Assembly (NCBI GenBank): GCA_013388635.1
Contig: JACAEX010000041.1
Span: 1-64,000 of the forward strand
Origin: Syntrophaceae bacterium
Lineage (GTDB): Bacteria; Desulfobacterota; BSN033; UBA1163
Direction of reading: 5' to 3'
DNA length: 64,000 nt
The notes under the pieces were generated by a model that was not told the DNA's origin, made no database searches, and saw only the letters and a list, made by a program, of their open reading frames with translations. Position numbers and translations under genes: made by a program. Of the stretch, positions 7,963 through 17,460 are shown piece after piece. How positions within the stretch are numbered: position 1 is the first letter of the stretch; each line of letters opens with the position of its first letter.

Positions 7963-8670
7963 TCACAGATGCTTCTTAAACCACTCCACGGTGAGGTCGA
8001 TCGCTCGCTGACGATGAGCAGGTTCTGTGATACGATGGTCAGCGCCTTCAATGATATGGATCTCTTTCGGAGCGCCCAGGACATGAAAGATCTCCCAGGC
8101 CTGATCCACGGGAACCGCTTCGTCTTGATCCCCGTGGATCACCAGGCAGTTTGAGACCTTCGGCAAGAGAGGGAGGAGGCGATGTCTCGGAAGATCCTTA
8201 AAGAAGGCCTCTGCCGGAAGGGGATAGTCCTCTTTCTGCTTCTTTGAACCAAGGTCATCGAGGTGAAAGGGCGTGGCCCAGATGACGATCGCTTTGATCT
8301 CCTGGTCCGCCGAACCCCTGATCAAAGTGACATAGCCTCCGAGGCTTGAACCCACCAGTCCCAATGGGGTCTCTCGGCCCAAATAAGACCGTATGAAATC
8401 GATCGCTGAGCCGAGGTCCGCAATCCTGCGGGTGATCGTATCATCTTCGATCCTCCCTTCGCTCTCCCCAACCCCTCTGAAATCGAAACGCAGCATGGCT
8501 ATCCCGTGAGACGATAGTCGCTCTCCAAGGGCGATATACTTCTCGCTATTCTTGCTCGAGAGAAGACCGTGAGAGGCAATCACACAAGGGAAACTCTTCG
8601 CCCAAGGAAGATGAAGGATCCCTGAAATCCTTTGCCCCTCACTCATAAAAGCAACGTTCTCCACTTTCAT
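7963..8670 (-). CDS. Alpha/beta hydrolase, dienelactone-hydrolase/acyl-peptidase-like
   Basis: Protein of 235 residues, soluble, with no signal peptide. VIASHGLLSSKNSEKY gives the oxyanion-hole HG motif, RFDFRGVGESEG the conserved FDxRGxGxS loop, VGSSLGGYV the nucleophile Ser, HGDQDEAVP the catalytic Asp and GADHRI the catalytic His. The order and spacing match YqiA/YtmA-like serine hydrolases that act on short esters or peptides; substrate unknown. It stands alone on the minus strand between gene debris and a heptad array. Confidence 0.8.
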   Translation of the reverse strand: MKVENVAFMSEGQRISGILHLPWAKSFPCVIASHGLLSSKNSEKYIALGERLSSHGIAMLRFDFRGVGESEGRIEDDTITRRIADLGSAIDFIRSYLGRETPLGLVGSSLGGYVTLIRGSADQEIKAIVIWATPFHLDDLGSKKQKEDYPLPAEAFFKDLPRHRLLPLLPKVSNCLVIHGDQDEAVPVDQAWEIFHVLGAPKEIHIIEGADHRITEPAHRQRAIDLTVEWFKKHL

Positions 8671-8697
8671 CTCAGCCTCTCTTTAATTTAACAATTA

Positions 8698-8797
8698 AGA
8701 TTCCAAAATCCAAATTCCAAATAATCACCAATGACCAAAAATCAGTAAAGTCTGGATATTGGTGTTTACCTGCCGTAGGCAGGGAATTTGGTGATCA
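8698..8797. repeat. Heptad array with inner CCTGCC hairpin
   Basis: Seven-base units AGATTCC, AAAATCC, AAATTCC, AAATAAT, CACCAAT, GACCAAA, AATCAGT run from 8698 to 8746. A right arm (GAATTTGGTGATCA) is roughly their reverse complement. Inside it sits a perfect hairpin CCTGCC-GTA-GGCAGG at 8769-8783. The right end includes the stop codon (8795-8797, minus strand) of the B12-type radical SAM gene. Confidence 0.7.
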
Positions 8798-10504
8798 TAT
8801 TTTTATGCCTGCTTCCTCCATTGCCTTTAAATACTCCTCCTTCAACCTCTCCTTTGGAATTCCATGGTCGATGAAATCCCAAGGAAAGATCTCGTCCAGG
8901 TCTCTCTTCCGATAGACATAGAAATCAGGGTTGATATTCGTCTCGCGAAGGGCCAGACCCCATTCCCCATGGTGACGGTGAGCCGCCATCAATATCTTCC
9001 CGATTCTCCGATCCCCCTTCGAAAGCAGGGCCTGAATATAGGCCCATTTGGGAAGGTCATGGATCACCTCCACTCCCTTCTCCCCTTCGAGACCTTTCCG
9101 GATCATCTTCAGCTTCCTCTTCAATTCGGCCACTTCCTCCAGAGGAGCCCACTGGAAGGGGGTGGCAGGTTTGGGAACGAAGGGATTGATGCTCAGCACC
9201 ACCCTCCATCTCTCCCTTTGCCCCCTGGGGTTTGAAAGGATCTGATGCCGGATCTTCTTGGCAAGGAGAATCATGGCTTTCACATCGTCATCGGTTTCAG
9301 AGGGGAGGCCGATCAAAAAATAACACTTGATCTGGCGGATCCCGTTCTCTACCAGGGTATTGACAGCGTTCAAAATCTCTTCGTCCGTATAACCCTTTCT
9401 CAGGACCTTTCGAAGCCTCTCCGATCCTGACTCCGGCGCAATGGCCACGCTTTGACTCCCTCCCGCTCTCAGACACTGGATGAGGGAGGACGTGACCGCA
9501 TCGACCCTTAAGGAGGAGAACGAAATGCCTCCCTGTTGAGAGAGAATGCTCTGGCACAAAGAAAGGAGATGGGGATAGTCAGAGACAGCGGTTCCTGTGA
9601 GGCCTATCCTTCGCTCGTCCGTGAGGCCCACTTTGGATAGGGTCTCAAGAGAGGAAAGCCTCCTGTTTCGAAAAGGATGGTAGACAAAACAGGCTGCGCA
9701 GAACCGGCAGCCTCTCGGGCAGCCCCGGTTCACCTCGACCAAGGCCATCTCTTTAAACTCTGTCTCCGGAGTGAAGAGGATCGATCGGGTTTGAAATCGA
9801 TCGATCTCTTTGACCCACCTCCTCTTAACCTGTGGAGGAAATCCCGGCTCAGGATTCATCGCCCTTATCTTTCCATCATCGGCATAAGCCACCTGGTAGA
9901 ACTTGGGAACATATATCCCCTCCACACGCCCAGCCCTTTTCAAGAGATCCTCTTTCTCACCCCTGCCCTTCTTCGGAAAGGCCTGCCGATAGAGATCGAG
10001 GAATTCCCTGATGACCTCCTCCCCTTCTCCAAGGATGAAGAGGTCAAAAAATTCAGTTAGGGGTTCGGGGTTGAGAAAGACCGATACGCCCCCTCCGATC
10101 ACCAGCGGATGTTCTTCTCCACGAAGCTGGCTTTCCACTGGAACATGGGCCAACTGGAGGAGCGTGAGCACATTGAGAAAATCATTTTCAAACGATATGG
10201 AGAAGGCCAAGATATCAAACTCGGGAAGGGGCTTCTGAGACTCTAAGGAGAGGAGGGGGGTTTGGGTATCATCATACTCTCGGAGATCGTCGGGGTCGGG
10301 AAGGAAGGCCCTCTCGCAGACTATATCGTCTTCCGAGTTCAGGCATTGATAGACGGTCTGAAATCCGAGGTTGGACATTCCGACGTGGTAGGTATTGGGA
10401 TAGATCAGACATATCGTTCTTTTTCCGCCCCATGGTTTTCGGACAGTTCCCCTCTCCTTTTCGAGGGTCCGTCTGGCCTTCTGAACAAGCTTCCAGGAAA
10501 TCAT
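8795..10504 (-). CDS. B12-binding-domain radical SAM protein (TIGR03960-like)
   Basis: Protein of 569 residues. The first 200 residues look like a cobalamin-binding-type Rossmann domain (ICLIYPNTYHVGMSNLGFQ, and LVIGGGVSVFLNPEP before FDLFILGEGEE). A radical SAM barrel follows with C-x3-C-x2-C in NRGCPRGCRFCAAC. Later PESGSERLRKVLRKG and YFLIGLPSETDDDV are typical of the methylthiotransferase/B12 radical SAM group. It matches the TIGR03960 family, often encoded next to or fused with a DUF2344 protein and ribosomal or Rne/Rng-type genes; none is adjacent here. The reaction is unknown. It follows ftsZ on the same strand after a heptad array that could form a hairpin. Confidence 0.75.
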   Translation of the reverse strand: MISWKLVQKARRTLEKERGTVRKPWGGKRTICLIYPNTYHVGMSNLGFQTVYQCLNSEDDIVCERAFLPDPDDLREYDDTQTPLLSLESQKPLPEFDILAFSISFENDFLNVLTLLQLAHVPVESQLRGEEHPLVIGGGVSVFLNPEPLTEFFDLFILGEGEEVIREFLDLYRQAFPKKGRGEKEDLLKRAGRVEGIYVPKFYQVAYADDGKIRAMNPEPGFPPQVKRRWVKEIDRFQTRSILFTPETEFKEMALVEVNRGCPRGCRFCAACFVYHPFRNRRLSSLETLSKVGLTDERRIGLTGTAVSDYPHLLSLCQSILSQQGGISFSSLRVDAVTSSLIQCLRAGGSQSVAIAPESGSERLRKVLRKGYTDEEILNAVNTLVENGIRQIKCYFLIGLPSETDDDVKAMILLAKKIRHQILSNPRGQRERWRVVLSINPFVPKPATPFQWAPLEEVAELKRKLKMIRKGLEGEKGVEVIHDLPKWAYIQALLSKGDRRIGKILMAAHRHHGEWGLALRETNINPDFYVYRKRDLDEIFPWDFIDHGIPKERLKEEYLKAMEEAGIKI

Positions 10505-10509
10505 CTCTT

Positions 10510-10630
10510 GGTGATTCGTGATGGGTGTTGGTGACTCGTTTGCAATATATTACCACAAAGAAAAAAAGTTAACCAATCCTAAGCTTCTCCTGCTTACGAG
10601 TCACGATTCACCATCCACCATTCACCATAT
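10510..10630. repeat. Inverted heptad array 3' of ftsZ
   Basis: The right arm is ACGAGTC, ACGATTC, ACCATCC, ACCATTC, ACCATAT at 10596-10630 and ends at the base before the ftsZ stop codon. The left arm (10510-10540: GGTGATT, CGTGATG, GGTGTTG, then GTGACTCGT) is an imperfect reverse complement. The RNA could fold into a long stem and might end or attenuate dcw transcription. Confidence 0.7.
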
Positions 10631-11791
10631 TCAGTCGGCCTGTTTCCTTAAGAAGGTGGGAATGTCAAAACGATCCTCATCCTCCACCGAAAACTCTGGC
10701 GGCTCTGCCAATTTCAACTCATCGAATCGTTCATTGACCTTCACCCTCCTGACGAAGGTCGAAATCTCCCTGTTCTCTCTGATGCTAAAAGAGATCGGAG
10801 CAACCTTCTTGAATTTTGACACACTCTTCTCCTCAACCCTTCCAAACCCTGTGGCGATCACCGTGACCCTCATCTCTTCCTTCATCGCCTCGTCGATCAC
10901 CATTCCCCATATGATATTGGCATCCTCATGGGCCTCCTTCTGGATGAGGGTCGTGGCTTCGTTCACCTCGCTGAGCGTGATATCAGAGCCACCGGTAATA
11001 TTGATCAAAAGCCCGCGCGCCCCTTCGATGGTGATGTCTTCTAAGAGAGGACTTGAGATCGCCTTTTGAGCTGCCTCCACCGATCGATTCTCACCTGCGC
11101 CGATCCCCGTCCCCATCAACGCCATTCCTGTTTCAGACATCACGGTTCGGACATCGGCAAAGTCCACGTTGACGATCCCATGGCCGACGATGATGTCCGA
11201 TATCCCCTTGGCCGCATGATAAAGAATCTCGTCCGCCCTTTTGAATGCCTCCAGAACGGTCATGCTCTTTCCACTGATGCCGAGAAGTCGCTGATTCGGA
11301 ATGGTGATCAATGCGTCCGCGGTCATCCTCAGATTGGCCAAGCCTTCCTCCGCCTGCTTCGTCCTCTTCCTCCCCTCGAAGTGGAAGGGTTTGGTCACGA
11401 TAGCCACGGTAAGGGCACCCACCTCCCGGGCCACCTCCGCAATCACCGGAGCTCCTCCCGTGCCCGTGCCGCCGCCCAGTCCGGCTGTGATGAAGACCAT
11501 GTCCGCACCCTTCAGGACATCCCGGATCTTGTCCACATCCTCCAGGGCAGCCTTCCGGCCAATTTCGGGATTGGCTCCAGCTCCCAGCCCCTTGGTCAGC
11601 GAGGCCCCCAATTGCAATTTGATCGGAGCCAGGTTTGCCGCCAGTGCCTGGGCATCGGTATTGGCCGCAATGAACTCAACACCGGAGAGGCGATAGGTGA
11701 TCATCGTATTCAAGGCATTGTTCCCCCCTCCTCCAATTCCGATGATCTTGACCTTGGCGGCCAAATTCTTATTCTCGTCGAATTCGATCAT
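10631..11791 (-). CDS. ftsZ: Cell division GTPase FtsZ
   Basis: Tubulin homologue of 386 residues that polymerises with GTP at midcell into the Z-ring and recruits the divisome. Visible are GIGGGGNNALN near residue 18, the tubulin signature GGGTGTG at 106-112, the synergy (T7) loop NVDFAD at 208-213 that completes the active site of the next subunit, and a short linker before the conserved C-terminal peptide DRFDIPTFLRK. That last peptide binds FtsA and other partners. All functional parts are present and the length is normal. It is the last gene of the dcw cluster, 158 bp after ftsA, with a heptad array on each side. Confidence 0.98.
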   Translation of the reverse strand: MIEFDENKNLAAKVKIIGIGGGGNNALNTMITYRLSGVEFIAANTDAQALAANLAPIKLQLGASLTKGLGAGANPEIGRKAALEDVDKIRDVLKGADMVFITAGLGGGTGTGGAPVIAEVAREVGALTVAIVTKPFHFEGRKRTKQAEEGLANLRMTADALITIPNQRLLGISGKSMTVLEAFKRADEILYHAAKGISDIIVGHGIVNVDFADVRTVMSETGMALMGTGIGAGENRSVEAAQKAISSPLLEDITIEGARGLLINITGGSDITLSEVNEATTLIQKEAHEDANIIWGMVIDEAMKEEMRVTVIATGFGRVEEKSVSKFKKVAPISFSIRENREISTFVRRVKVNERFDELKLAEPPEFSVEDEDRFDIPTFLRKQAD

Positions 11792-11814
11792 ATTCTCCTC
11801 CTTTTTTAAGGATT

Positions 11815-11952
11815 AAATCCGAATATCGAAATCCGAAGCACGAAACAAATTCAAATGCTCAAAGTACAAAACAGATAAGAGGTGTTTGGAACATTTGAAA
11901 ATTTGAAATTCGAATTTGCCTCGAATTTCGGCATTCGAATTTCGAATTTTTA
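11815..11952. repeat. Inverted heptad array between ftsA and ftsZ
   Basis: The left part reads AAATCCG, AATATCG, AAATCCG, AAGCACG, AAACAAA, TTCAAAT, GCTCAAA, GTACAAA from 11815. The right part contains GCATTCG, AATTTCG, AATTTTT (11931-11951), roughly the reverse complement of the left. The ftsA stop codon (11950-11952) lies in the last unit. Confidence 0.8.
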
Positions 11953-13176
11953 AAAGAATTCTCCGATCCACTCCTTCATCCGGTGGGTCACCTTTCTGAA
12001 GATGTTCCCCTCACCCACCTTGAATCGGCTCTTCGCCTTGTTTCGACTTCCATAGAGGACCAGACCCACTCCTGTGGCGTACATCGGACTGCTCACCAGA
12101 TCAACCAGACCTCCGATGCCGATCGGGACCCCTCTTCGAACCGGAACGTTAAAAATCTGTTCGGCCAGCTCAGGAACCCCTTCCATGATGACGCTACCAC
12201 CGGTGAGGATCACCCCTGAGGTGATCAGGTTTCCGTAGCCTGTCCTCACCACCTCATTGTGAACCAGGGTGAGGATCTCCTCGACCCTGGGCTCGATGAT
12301 CTCTCCCAGCGTCTGCCTCGAAAGGACGCGAGGTTTCCTCCCTCCGACACTGGGAACCTCGATCATCTCATCCTTCCGGATCAGGGACGTGAGGCTGCAC
12401 CCGTAGCGTATCTTGATCTTCTCCGCCTCCTCCATGGGCGTCCGGAGCCCCATGGAAAGATCGCTCGTGATGTGGTTTCCGGCTAAGGAAAAGACGGCCG
12501 TGTGTTTGATCGATCCGTTCGAAAAGATCACCAGATCCGTTGTCCCGCCCCCGATGTCAATGATGGCCGCCCCCAGCTCCTTCTCCTCGGGGGTCAGCAC
12601 TGCCTCGCTCGATCCCAATTGTTCCAGGACGATATCATCCACATCGAGCCCTGCACGGTTCGCACATTTGATAATGTTCTGAGCAGAGGTGATCGCCCCT
12701 GTGACGATGTGGACCCTTCCCTCCAATCTTACGCCTGACATCCCCACAGGATCCTTGATCCCGTCCTGGTCGTCCACAATGAACTCCTGGGGAATGATGT
12801 GGATCACCTCTCGATCCATTGGAATGGCCACGGCACTCGCCGCATCGATCACTCGCTTGACATCGCTTGGGCCGATCTCTCTGTTCTTCACTGCGATCAC
12901 GCCATGACTGTTAATCCCTTTGATATGGCCGCCGGCAATCCCCGCAAAGACAGAGGTGATGTGGCATCCTGCCATTAACTCTGCCTCCTCGATCGCCTTC
13001 TTGATCGATTGGACCGTGCTCTCAATATTGACGACCACGCCTTTTCGCAATCCTTTTGATGGAGAGGTCCCGAGACCGATGATGTTACACTCCCCATCGA
13101 CGACCTCCCCGACGACCGCACAGATCTTTGTAGTTCCGATATCCAAACCGACCACTACTGGATCTTTCTTGCCCAC
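11950..13176 (-). CDS. ftsA: Cell division protein FtsA
   Basis: Actin-fold ATPase of 408 residues that tethers FtsZ filaments to the inner membrane. VVGLDIGTTKICAVVGE at the N-terminus is the phosphate-1 motif, IDIGGGTTDLVIF (about 205-217) the phosphate-2 motif and LTGGSVIMEGV the adenosine motif. The SHS2/1C domain lies between. The last residues, RKVTHRMKEWIGEFF, form the amphipathic membrane-targeting helix. Length and motifs are standard. The gene follows ftsQ after 27 bp and precedes ftsZ, the classical order. Confidence 0.97.
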   Translation of the reverse strand: MGKKDPVVVGLDIGTTKICAVVGEVVDGECNIIGLGTSPSKGLRKGVVVNIESTVQSIKKAIEEAELMAGCHITSVFAGIAGGHIKGINSHGVIAVKNREIGPSDVKRVIDAASAVAIPMDREVIHIIPQEFIVDDQDGIKDPVGMSGVRLEGRVHIVTGAITSAQNIIKCANRAGLDVDDIVLEQLGSSEAVLTPEEKELGAAIIDIGGGTTDLVIFSNGSIKHTAVFSLAGNHITSDLSMGLRTPMEEAEKIKIRYGCSLTSLIRKDEMIEVPSVGGRKPRVLSRQTLGEIIEPRVEEILTLVHNEVVRTGYGNLITSGVILTGGSVIMEGVPELAEQIFNVPVRRGVPIGIGGLVDLVSSPMYATGVGLVLYGSRNKAKSRFKVGEGNIFRKVTHRMKEWIGEFF

Positions 13177-13203
13177 CCTATGATCACCTCCTTTCAGATT
13201 CCT

Positions 13204-14031
13204 CTAAGACGAAGCCTTCTTGACCACCATCCTCTTCACATCGCTGCAGTCGATCGAGACGGCGGACACCCCCCTTCTCTTTAAATCCGACCAGATCACG
13301 GAGAGCCTTCGCAACTTCTCGCCAAACTCCTCCCACCCCATCCTCACCTCTATCCCCTGGGTCTTCGTGAAACACCGGATCCCATAGATCCTCTCCATAT
13401 GGATCTCAGAGATTTCCTCCGGAGGAAAAACCCTCTCTTTCTCCAGGATCCTCAGAAGCTCCAGGGCCTTCGCGATGAGGCGCTTCGTTTCCACCGGCTC
13501 CTTTTCCAGGGCTTCACGGGTGAGTCCGGTGAGGACGGGATAGTTATATTCATCTCTCTCTCCCACTGGGGAAAAGATCAACCCCGCGGCATCGATGTAG
13601 TAAAGCTCTTCTAACTGGAGGATGGCAACCGGTCTCCGCTCCTCTATCTTTATCCGCACCTTACTGGGAAAGACCTTTCTCACCTCAACCTCTTCAACCC
13701 AGGGATGGGAAGCTAACCGCCTGGCCACCTCTTTCAGCCTGAGGCTGAAGAGGTTTGAGACCTCCTCCAACCCGGCGAGGGAGAGAAGCGCCTCCCTCGG
13801 AATTTTCTGGTTCCCCTCCACCTCTACCTCTCTCACCCGAAAAAATGGATCCTCGAGGAGATGGAGATAAACCCTATGACCGGTAAACAGGAGGAAAAAG
13901 AGGAGCAAGAGCCCAAACGTCACCCGAACGGTCTTCTTCAAAATCCTCTGGAACCTTTCCCCTCCGCCTTCCTCCCTCGGCCTTTTCACCCGGAAAAATT
14001 TGCTCTCTTCGATTGCGTCTCTCTCTTCCAT
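13204..14031 (-). CDS. ftsQ: Cell division protein FtsQ
   Basis: Bitopic protein of 275 residues. A basic cytoplasmic N-terminus precedes one transmembrane helix (about residues 31-50, rich in Leu and Phe). A POTRA domain follows (FFRVREVEVEGNQKIPREAL), then the FtsQ beta domain (VRKVFPSKVRIKIEERRPVAIL). FtsQ links FtsL/FtsB to FtsA and the septal synthase in the periplasm. It lies between ddl and ftsA as in most dcw clusters. Sequence similarity in this family is low, so the call rests on architecture and position. Confidence 0.92.
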   Translation of the reverse strand: MEERDAIEESKFFRVKRPREEGGGERFQRILKKTVRVTFGLLLLFFLLFTGHRVYLHLLEDPFFRVREVEVEGNQKIPREALLSLAGLEEVSNLFSLRLKEVARRLASHPWVEEVEVRKVFPSKVRIKIEERRPVAILQLEELYYIDAAGLIFSPVGERDEYNYPVLTGLTREALEKEPVETKRLIAKALELLRILEKERVFPPEEISEIHMERIYGIRCFTKTQGIEVRMGWEEFGEKLRRLSVIWSDLKRRGVSAVSIDCSDVKRMVVKKASS

Positions 14032-14050
14032 ATTCGAATGTTAATGGTGA

Positions 14051-14100
14051 AACGTAGAAAGTGGGTTTCCTTACACGACTCTCCACACTCTACTTTCCAT
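14051..14100. repeat. Heptad array between ddl and ftsQ
   Basis: ACGACTC, TCCACAC, TCTACTT, TCCATTC can be read in 7-bp steps (from about 14075). A left arm CGTAGAAAGTGGG is close to the reverse complement of CCACACTCTACTTTCC. The stop codon of ddl (14090-14092) and its last codons lie inside the array. Confidence 0.6.
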
Positions 14101-15034
14101 TCTCTATCTTTAATGATGCTCCCAAGAGAATCCTCTCGACCAAATCTGGAAATGGGATCCCCGCATAACTGGCAGCCTTTGGAAGGAGACTCGTCTCCGT
14201 CATCCCTGGCATGGTGTTCACGTCGATCACAGAGGGATCGCCATTCTCATCGGTCATCAAATCCACCCTCACACAGCCAGAACAATCCAGTGCTCGAAAT
14301 GCCTTGAGACCGATCTCCTGGGCATAGAGGTACTTCTCCCTTGGAATTCGGGCCGGGATGATATATTCGGTCTCTCCTTTGGTATATTTCGAACGGTAAT
14401 CGTAAAAGCCGGTCTTGGGAACGATCTCAATCACAGGCAGAGGGATCTCCTCCAGGATGCCCACGGTGATCTCCTTGCCCTTCATAAACTCCTCCACCAG
14501 GATTGCCTCATCGTATTTTGCTGCCTCTTTCAATGCGGGGAGGAACTCCTCCTCTGACCGGGCGATCGAAACCCCAATGGTCGATCCCTCTCTCGCCGGT
14601 TTCACCACGAGCGGAAAGGAGAGAGGGATTTTCCGTGGCGGCCCCTTTTCGACCTCTTTCCGCCGGAAGACCTCAAAGCAAGGAGTGGGGATCTTTTCGC
14701 AGAGAAAGACCTTTTTTGCCATAATTTTGTCAAGGGCGAGCGCGCTTGCCAGGACGCCGGATCCCGTATAAGGAATCCTCATCAATTCCAGCATCCCTTG
14801 GATGGTGCCGTCCTCGCCGAATCTTCCATGGAGGGCGATAAAGGCACATTCGATCCTCTCCTTTACCAGCCTCTCCGCAATGTCCTGGCCGACATCGATC
14901 GAACAGACGTTGTATCCTTTCTCAGCAAGTGCCTTCAGGATCGCTCTCCCGGTCCTCAACGAAATCTCCCTCTCCCGGGAGAGACCGCCCATCAGAACAC
15001 CGATCTTCTTTTGCTTAACCGATTGATCCTTCAT
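14090..15034 (-). CDS. ddl: D-alanine--D-alanine ligase
   Basis: ATP-grasp ligase of 314 residues making the D-Ala-D-Ala dipeptide used by MurF. Visible are GGLSREREISLRTG at the N-terminus (first substrate site), HGRFGEDGTIQGMLE, PYTGSGVLASALALDK, the ATP-grasp segment VVKPAREGSTIGVS, and the metal-binding C-terminal block VDLMTDENGDPSVIDVNTMPGMT. Length is typical of DdlB. It sits between murB and ftsQ. The final residues are encoded within a heptad array, so the extreme C-terminus may differ from relatives. Confidence 0.96.
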   Translation of the reverse strand: MKDQSVKQKKIGVLMGGLSREREISLRTGRAILKALAEKGYNVCSIDVGQDIAERLVKERIECAFIALHGRFGEDGTIQGMLELMRIPYTGSGVLASALALDKIMAKKVFLCEKIPTPCFEVFRRKEVEKGPPRKIPLSFPLVVKPAREGSTIGVSIARSEEEFLPALKEAAKYDEAILVEEFMKGKEITVGILEEIPLPVIEIVPKTGFYDYRSKYTKGETEYIIPARIPREKYLYAQEIGLKAFRALDCSGCVRVDLMTDENGDPSVIDVNTMPGMTETSLLPKAASYAGIPFPDLVERILLGASLKIENGK

Positions 15035-15090
15035 ACCGTGACCACCAGAACTCCCACGTTCTTATTCCGCAATCTATCTCCCTGCCTGCA

Positions 15091-15999
15091 TTAGGCTTCC
15101 CCCACCACCCTCACCTCCCTTTCCAGGGAGATGCCTTTCTCTTCATAGACCTTCCTTTCCACGAACTCCATCAGATCGATCACCTCCTGGGCCGTGGCCT
15201 TTCCGAGATTGATGATAAAATTGGCATGGCGATCTGAGATCATCGCCTGACCTATCCTGAACCCTTTGAGTCCGACCTCCTCGATCCACTTTCCAGCAGG
15301 ACCTTCTGGAGGATTCTTAAAAATGGAGCCTGCGCTGGGATAGTCGAGAGGTTGCGTTCTCCTTCTCATCTCAGAATAAGACTTGACCCTCTCGAGGATC
15401 TCCTCCTTCCTCCCCTTGCTCAGTTGAAACCGTCCTTTGACGATAACCCAGGAGGCCGGAATCGCTAACTGCCGATAAGAAAATTTCAATTTCTGCCGGG
15501 GCCTCTCCACCACCTCTCCGTCCTCTCTCATCAGGGTGACGGAAAGGACGATATCCTTCAACTCCGCGCCCCATGCGCCGGCATTCATCATCAGACCTCC
15601 CCCTACCGTGCCCGGAATGCCGAAGAAGGGTTCAAGCCCTGTCAACCCCTTCTGAATTGAAAACTGAACCAGCCGTTGAATGGAAAGGCCAGCCTCGGCT
15701 TCGACGACCTCTCCGTCTGCCCGAACCTTCTTCATCCACTGCGTGAGACAGATCGCCCATCCACGCACCCCTCTATCCCTCACCACCAGATTCGTGCCTT
15801 TCCCTAAAATCAGAAACGGGATATTCTTCGCTGTGGCATAGCTTATCACCTTCTTCAATTCGACCAGATCCTTTGGGAAGAGGAGGCTATCGACAGGCCC
15901 TCCCACCTTGATCGAGGTGAACTGCTTCATGGGCGCATCGAAAAGGACCCTCCCTTTGATCAGACCTAACGCCGCTTTTCTATAATCCCTTGTCATCAC
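15091..15999 (-). CDS. murB: UDP-N-acetylenolpyruvoylglucosamine reductase MurB
   Basis: FAD enzyme of 302 residues that reduces UDP-GlcNAc-enolpyruvate to UDP-MurNAc with NADPH. Visible features are SIKVGGPVDSLLFP (FAD-binding entry), ILGKGTNLVV, GIPGTVGGGLMMNAGAWG (pyrophosphate loop), YPSAGSIFKNP with the catalytic Ser, and AMISDRHANFIINLG near the C-terminus. It has the shorter type II layout without the extra insert of E. coli MurB. It follows murC in the minus-strand operon, separated by a heptad array. Confidence 0.96.
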   Translation of the reverse strand: MMTRDYRKAALGLIKGRVLFDAPMKQFTSIKVGGPVDSLLFPKDLVELKKVISYATAKNIPFLILGKGTNLVVRDRGVRGWAICLTQWMKKVRADGEVVEAEAGLSIQRLVQFSIQKGLTGLEPFFGIPGTVGGGLMMNAGAWGAELKDIVLSVTLMREDGEVVERPRQKLKFSYRQLAIPASWVIVKGRFQLSKGRKEEILERVKSYSEMRRRTQPLDYPSAGSIFKNPPEGPAGKWIEEVGLKGFRIGQAMISDRHANFIINLGKATAQEVIDLMEFVERKVYEEKGISLEREVRVVGEA

Positions 16000-16005
16000 A
16001 TTCAG

Positions 16006-16076
16006 TCCGGGTTCGGAGCTCAGAGTTCGGAGTGGTCATCCTTTTCTACCAACTCCAAACTCATTACTCCCAACTA
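16006..16076. repeat. Inverted heptad array between murC and murB
   Basis: The left arm is TCCGGGT, TCGGAGC, TCAGAGT, TCGGAGT (16006-16033). The right arm is CCAACTC, CAAACTC, ATTACTC, CCAACTA (16049-16076), a rough reverse complement. The murC stop codon (16074-16076) is the end of the last unit. Confidence 0.75.
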
Positions 16077-17450
16077 TCCGTTCAGCCGTTTCACCAACTC
16101 ATCAGCCACCTGCCAGATATCCCCTGCCCCCAGGGTGATCACCATGTCTCCAGGCGAGACGATCCGGAGAAGATGATCGACGATCTCCTTCTTCGTCGGA
16201 AGGTAGGAGACGTCCTTATGACCGTATTCTCGGATCCCTTCAAATAGGGCTCTGGCCTCAACCCCCTCGATCCGTTCCTCTCCCGCAGGATAGATCTCGG
16301 TGAGGATGAGGACGTCTGCGTCGTAAAATGCGGTCAAAAAATCCTGAAAGAGGGCTTTGGTCCGGGTATAGCGGTGAGGCTGGAAGACCACGACGATCCT
16401 CTTCTTCCAGCCCGTCCGTGCTGCCCTGAGCGTGGCTACAATCTCAACGGGATGGTGGCCATAGTCATCCACGACCAGGACCCCTTTCTTCTCCCCCTTG
16501 ATCTGGAAACGCCTTTGAATTCCGCTGAAGTCCCGAAGCGCCTCCTGAACCGTCCCGAAGGGAATATCGAGTTCAAAGGCCGTTGCAAGAGTGGCCAGGG
16601 CGTTGTAGACATTATGGAGGCCTGCCATGCGAAGCTTTAGCCTGCCTATCTCCTGATTGCGGTAGAGCACATCGAAGCTTGTGGAAAGGCCATCGAATTC
16701 GATCTCCTTGGCCTGAAAATCTGCCTGGGAGGTCAATCCATAAGTGGCAAATCGTTTCTTCAATCTCGGGATGAGACTCTGGACGTTGGGGTGGTCGAGG
16801 CAGAGGACGGCCAACCCGAAGAAGGGGATCCGGTCCAAGAAACTGAGAAAGGTCTCTTTAATCTCGTCGATCCCAGAATAGTAATCGAGATGTTCCGGAT
16901 CGATATTGGTCACTACCGCGATGGTGGGCATGAGTTTCACAAAAGAACCATCGCTCTCATCAGCCTCAGCCACCAGGAAGTCGCCCTGGCCAAGCCTGGC
17001 ATTGCTTCCAATGCTGTTCAGCCTTCCTCCGATCACCACGGTGGGGTCGAGTCCGGCTGCGGCCAGAACGGTTGCGATCAGGGATGTGGTCGTCGTCTTC
17101 CCATGGGTCCCAGCGATGGCGATCCCGACCTTCATCCGCATCAATTCGGCCAGCATCTCTGCCCGAGGGATCACAGGGATCAACCTCTCCTCAGCTGCGC
17201 TCACCTCGGGGTTGCCTCGACGAATTGCAGAGGAGACGACTACCACATCGACCTCTCCGACGTTCTCTTTCCGATGGCCATAGAAGACCTCGCACCCCAA
17301 GGCCTGAAGCCTCCGGGTCACCTCCGTCTCCTTGATATCCGAACCGCTGATATGGTAGCCCAGATTGAGCAGGACCTCTGCAATCCCGCTCATGCCGATC
17401 CCGCCGATCCCTACAAAATGGATATGTTTGATCTTCCCCTTGCGGTACAT
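16074..17450 (-). CDS. murC: UDP-N-acetylmuramate--L-alanine ligase MurC
   Basis: Mur ligase adding L-Ala to UDP-MurNAc with ATP. The ATG at 17450 gives 458 residues, matching the family. The frame stays open a further 76 codons upstream, but that part is a repeat-flanked spacer without Mur similarity. Motifs: [17 protein letters not shown] (N-terminal Rossmann), [13 protein letters not shown] (P-loop), [20 protein letters not shown], then [12 protein letters not shown] and FQPHRYTRT in the C-terminal domain. No good ribosome binding site precedes the ATG, so the start rests on family length. Confidence 0.94.
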   Translation of the reverse strand: MYRKGKIKHIHFVGIGGIGMSGIAEVLLNLGYHISGSDIKETEVTRRLQALGCEVFYGHRKENVGEVDVVVVSSAIRRGNPEVSAAEERLIPVIPRAEMLAELMRMKVGIAIAGTHGKTTTTSLIATVLAAAGLDPTVVIGGRLNSIGSNARLGQGDFLVAEADESDGSFVKLMPTIAVVTNIDPEHLDYYSGIDEIKETFLSFLDRIPFFGLAVLCLDHPNVQSLIPRLKKRFATYGLTSQADFQAKEIEFDGLSTSFDVLYRNQEIGRLKLRMAGLHNVYNALATLATAFELDIPFGTVQEALRDFSGIQRRFQIKGEKKGVLVVDDYGHHPVEIVATLRAARTGWKKRIVVVFQPHRYTRTKALFQDFLTAFYDADVLILTEIYPAGEERIEGVEARALFEGIREYGHKDVSYLPTKKEIVDHLLRIVSPGDMVITLGAGDIWQVADELVKRLNG

Positions 17451-17460
17451 AATCAATACC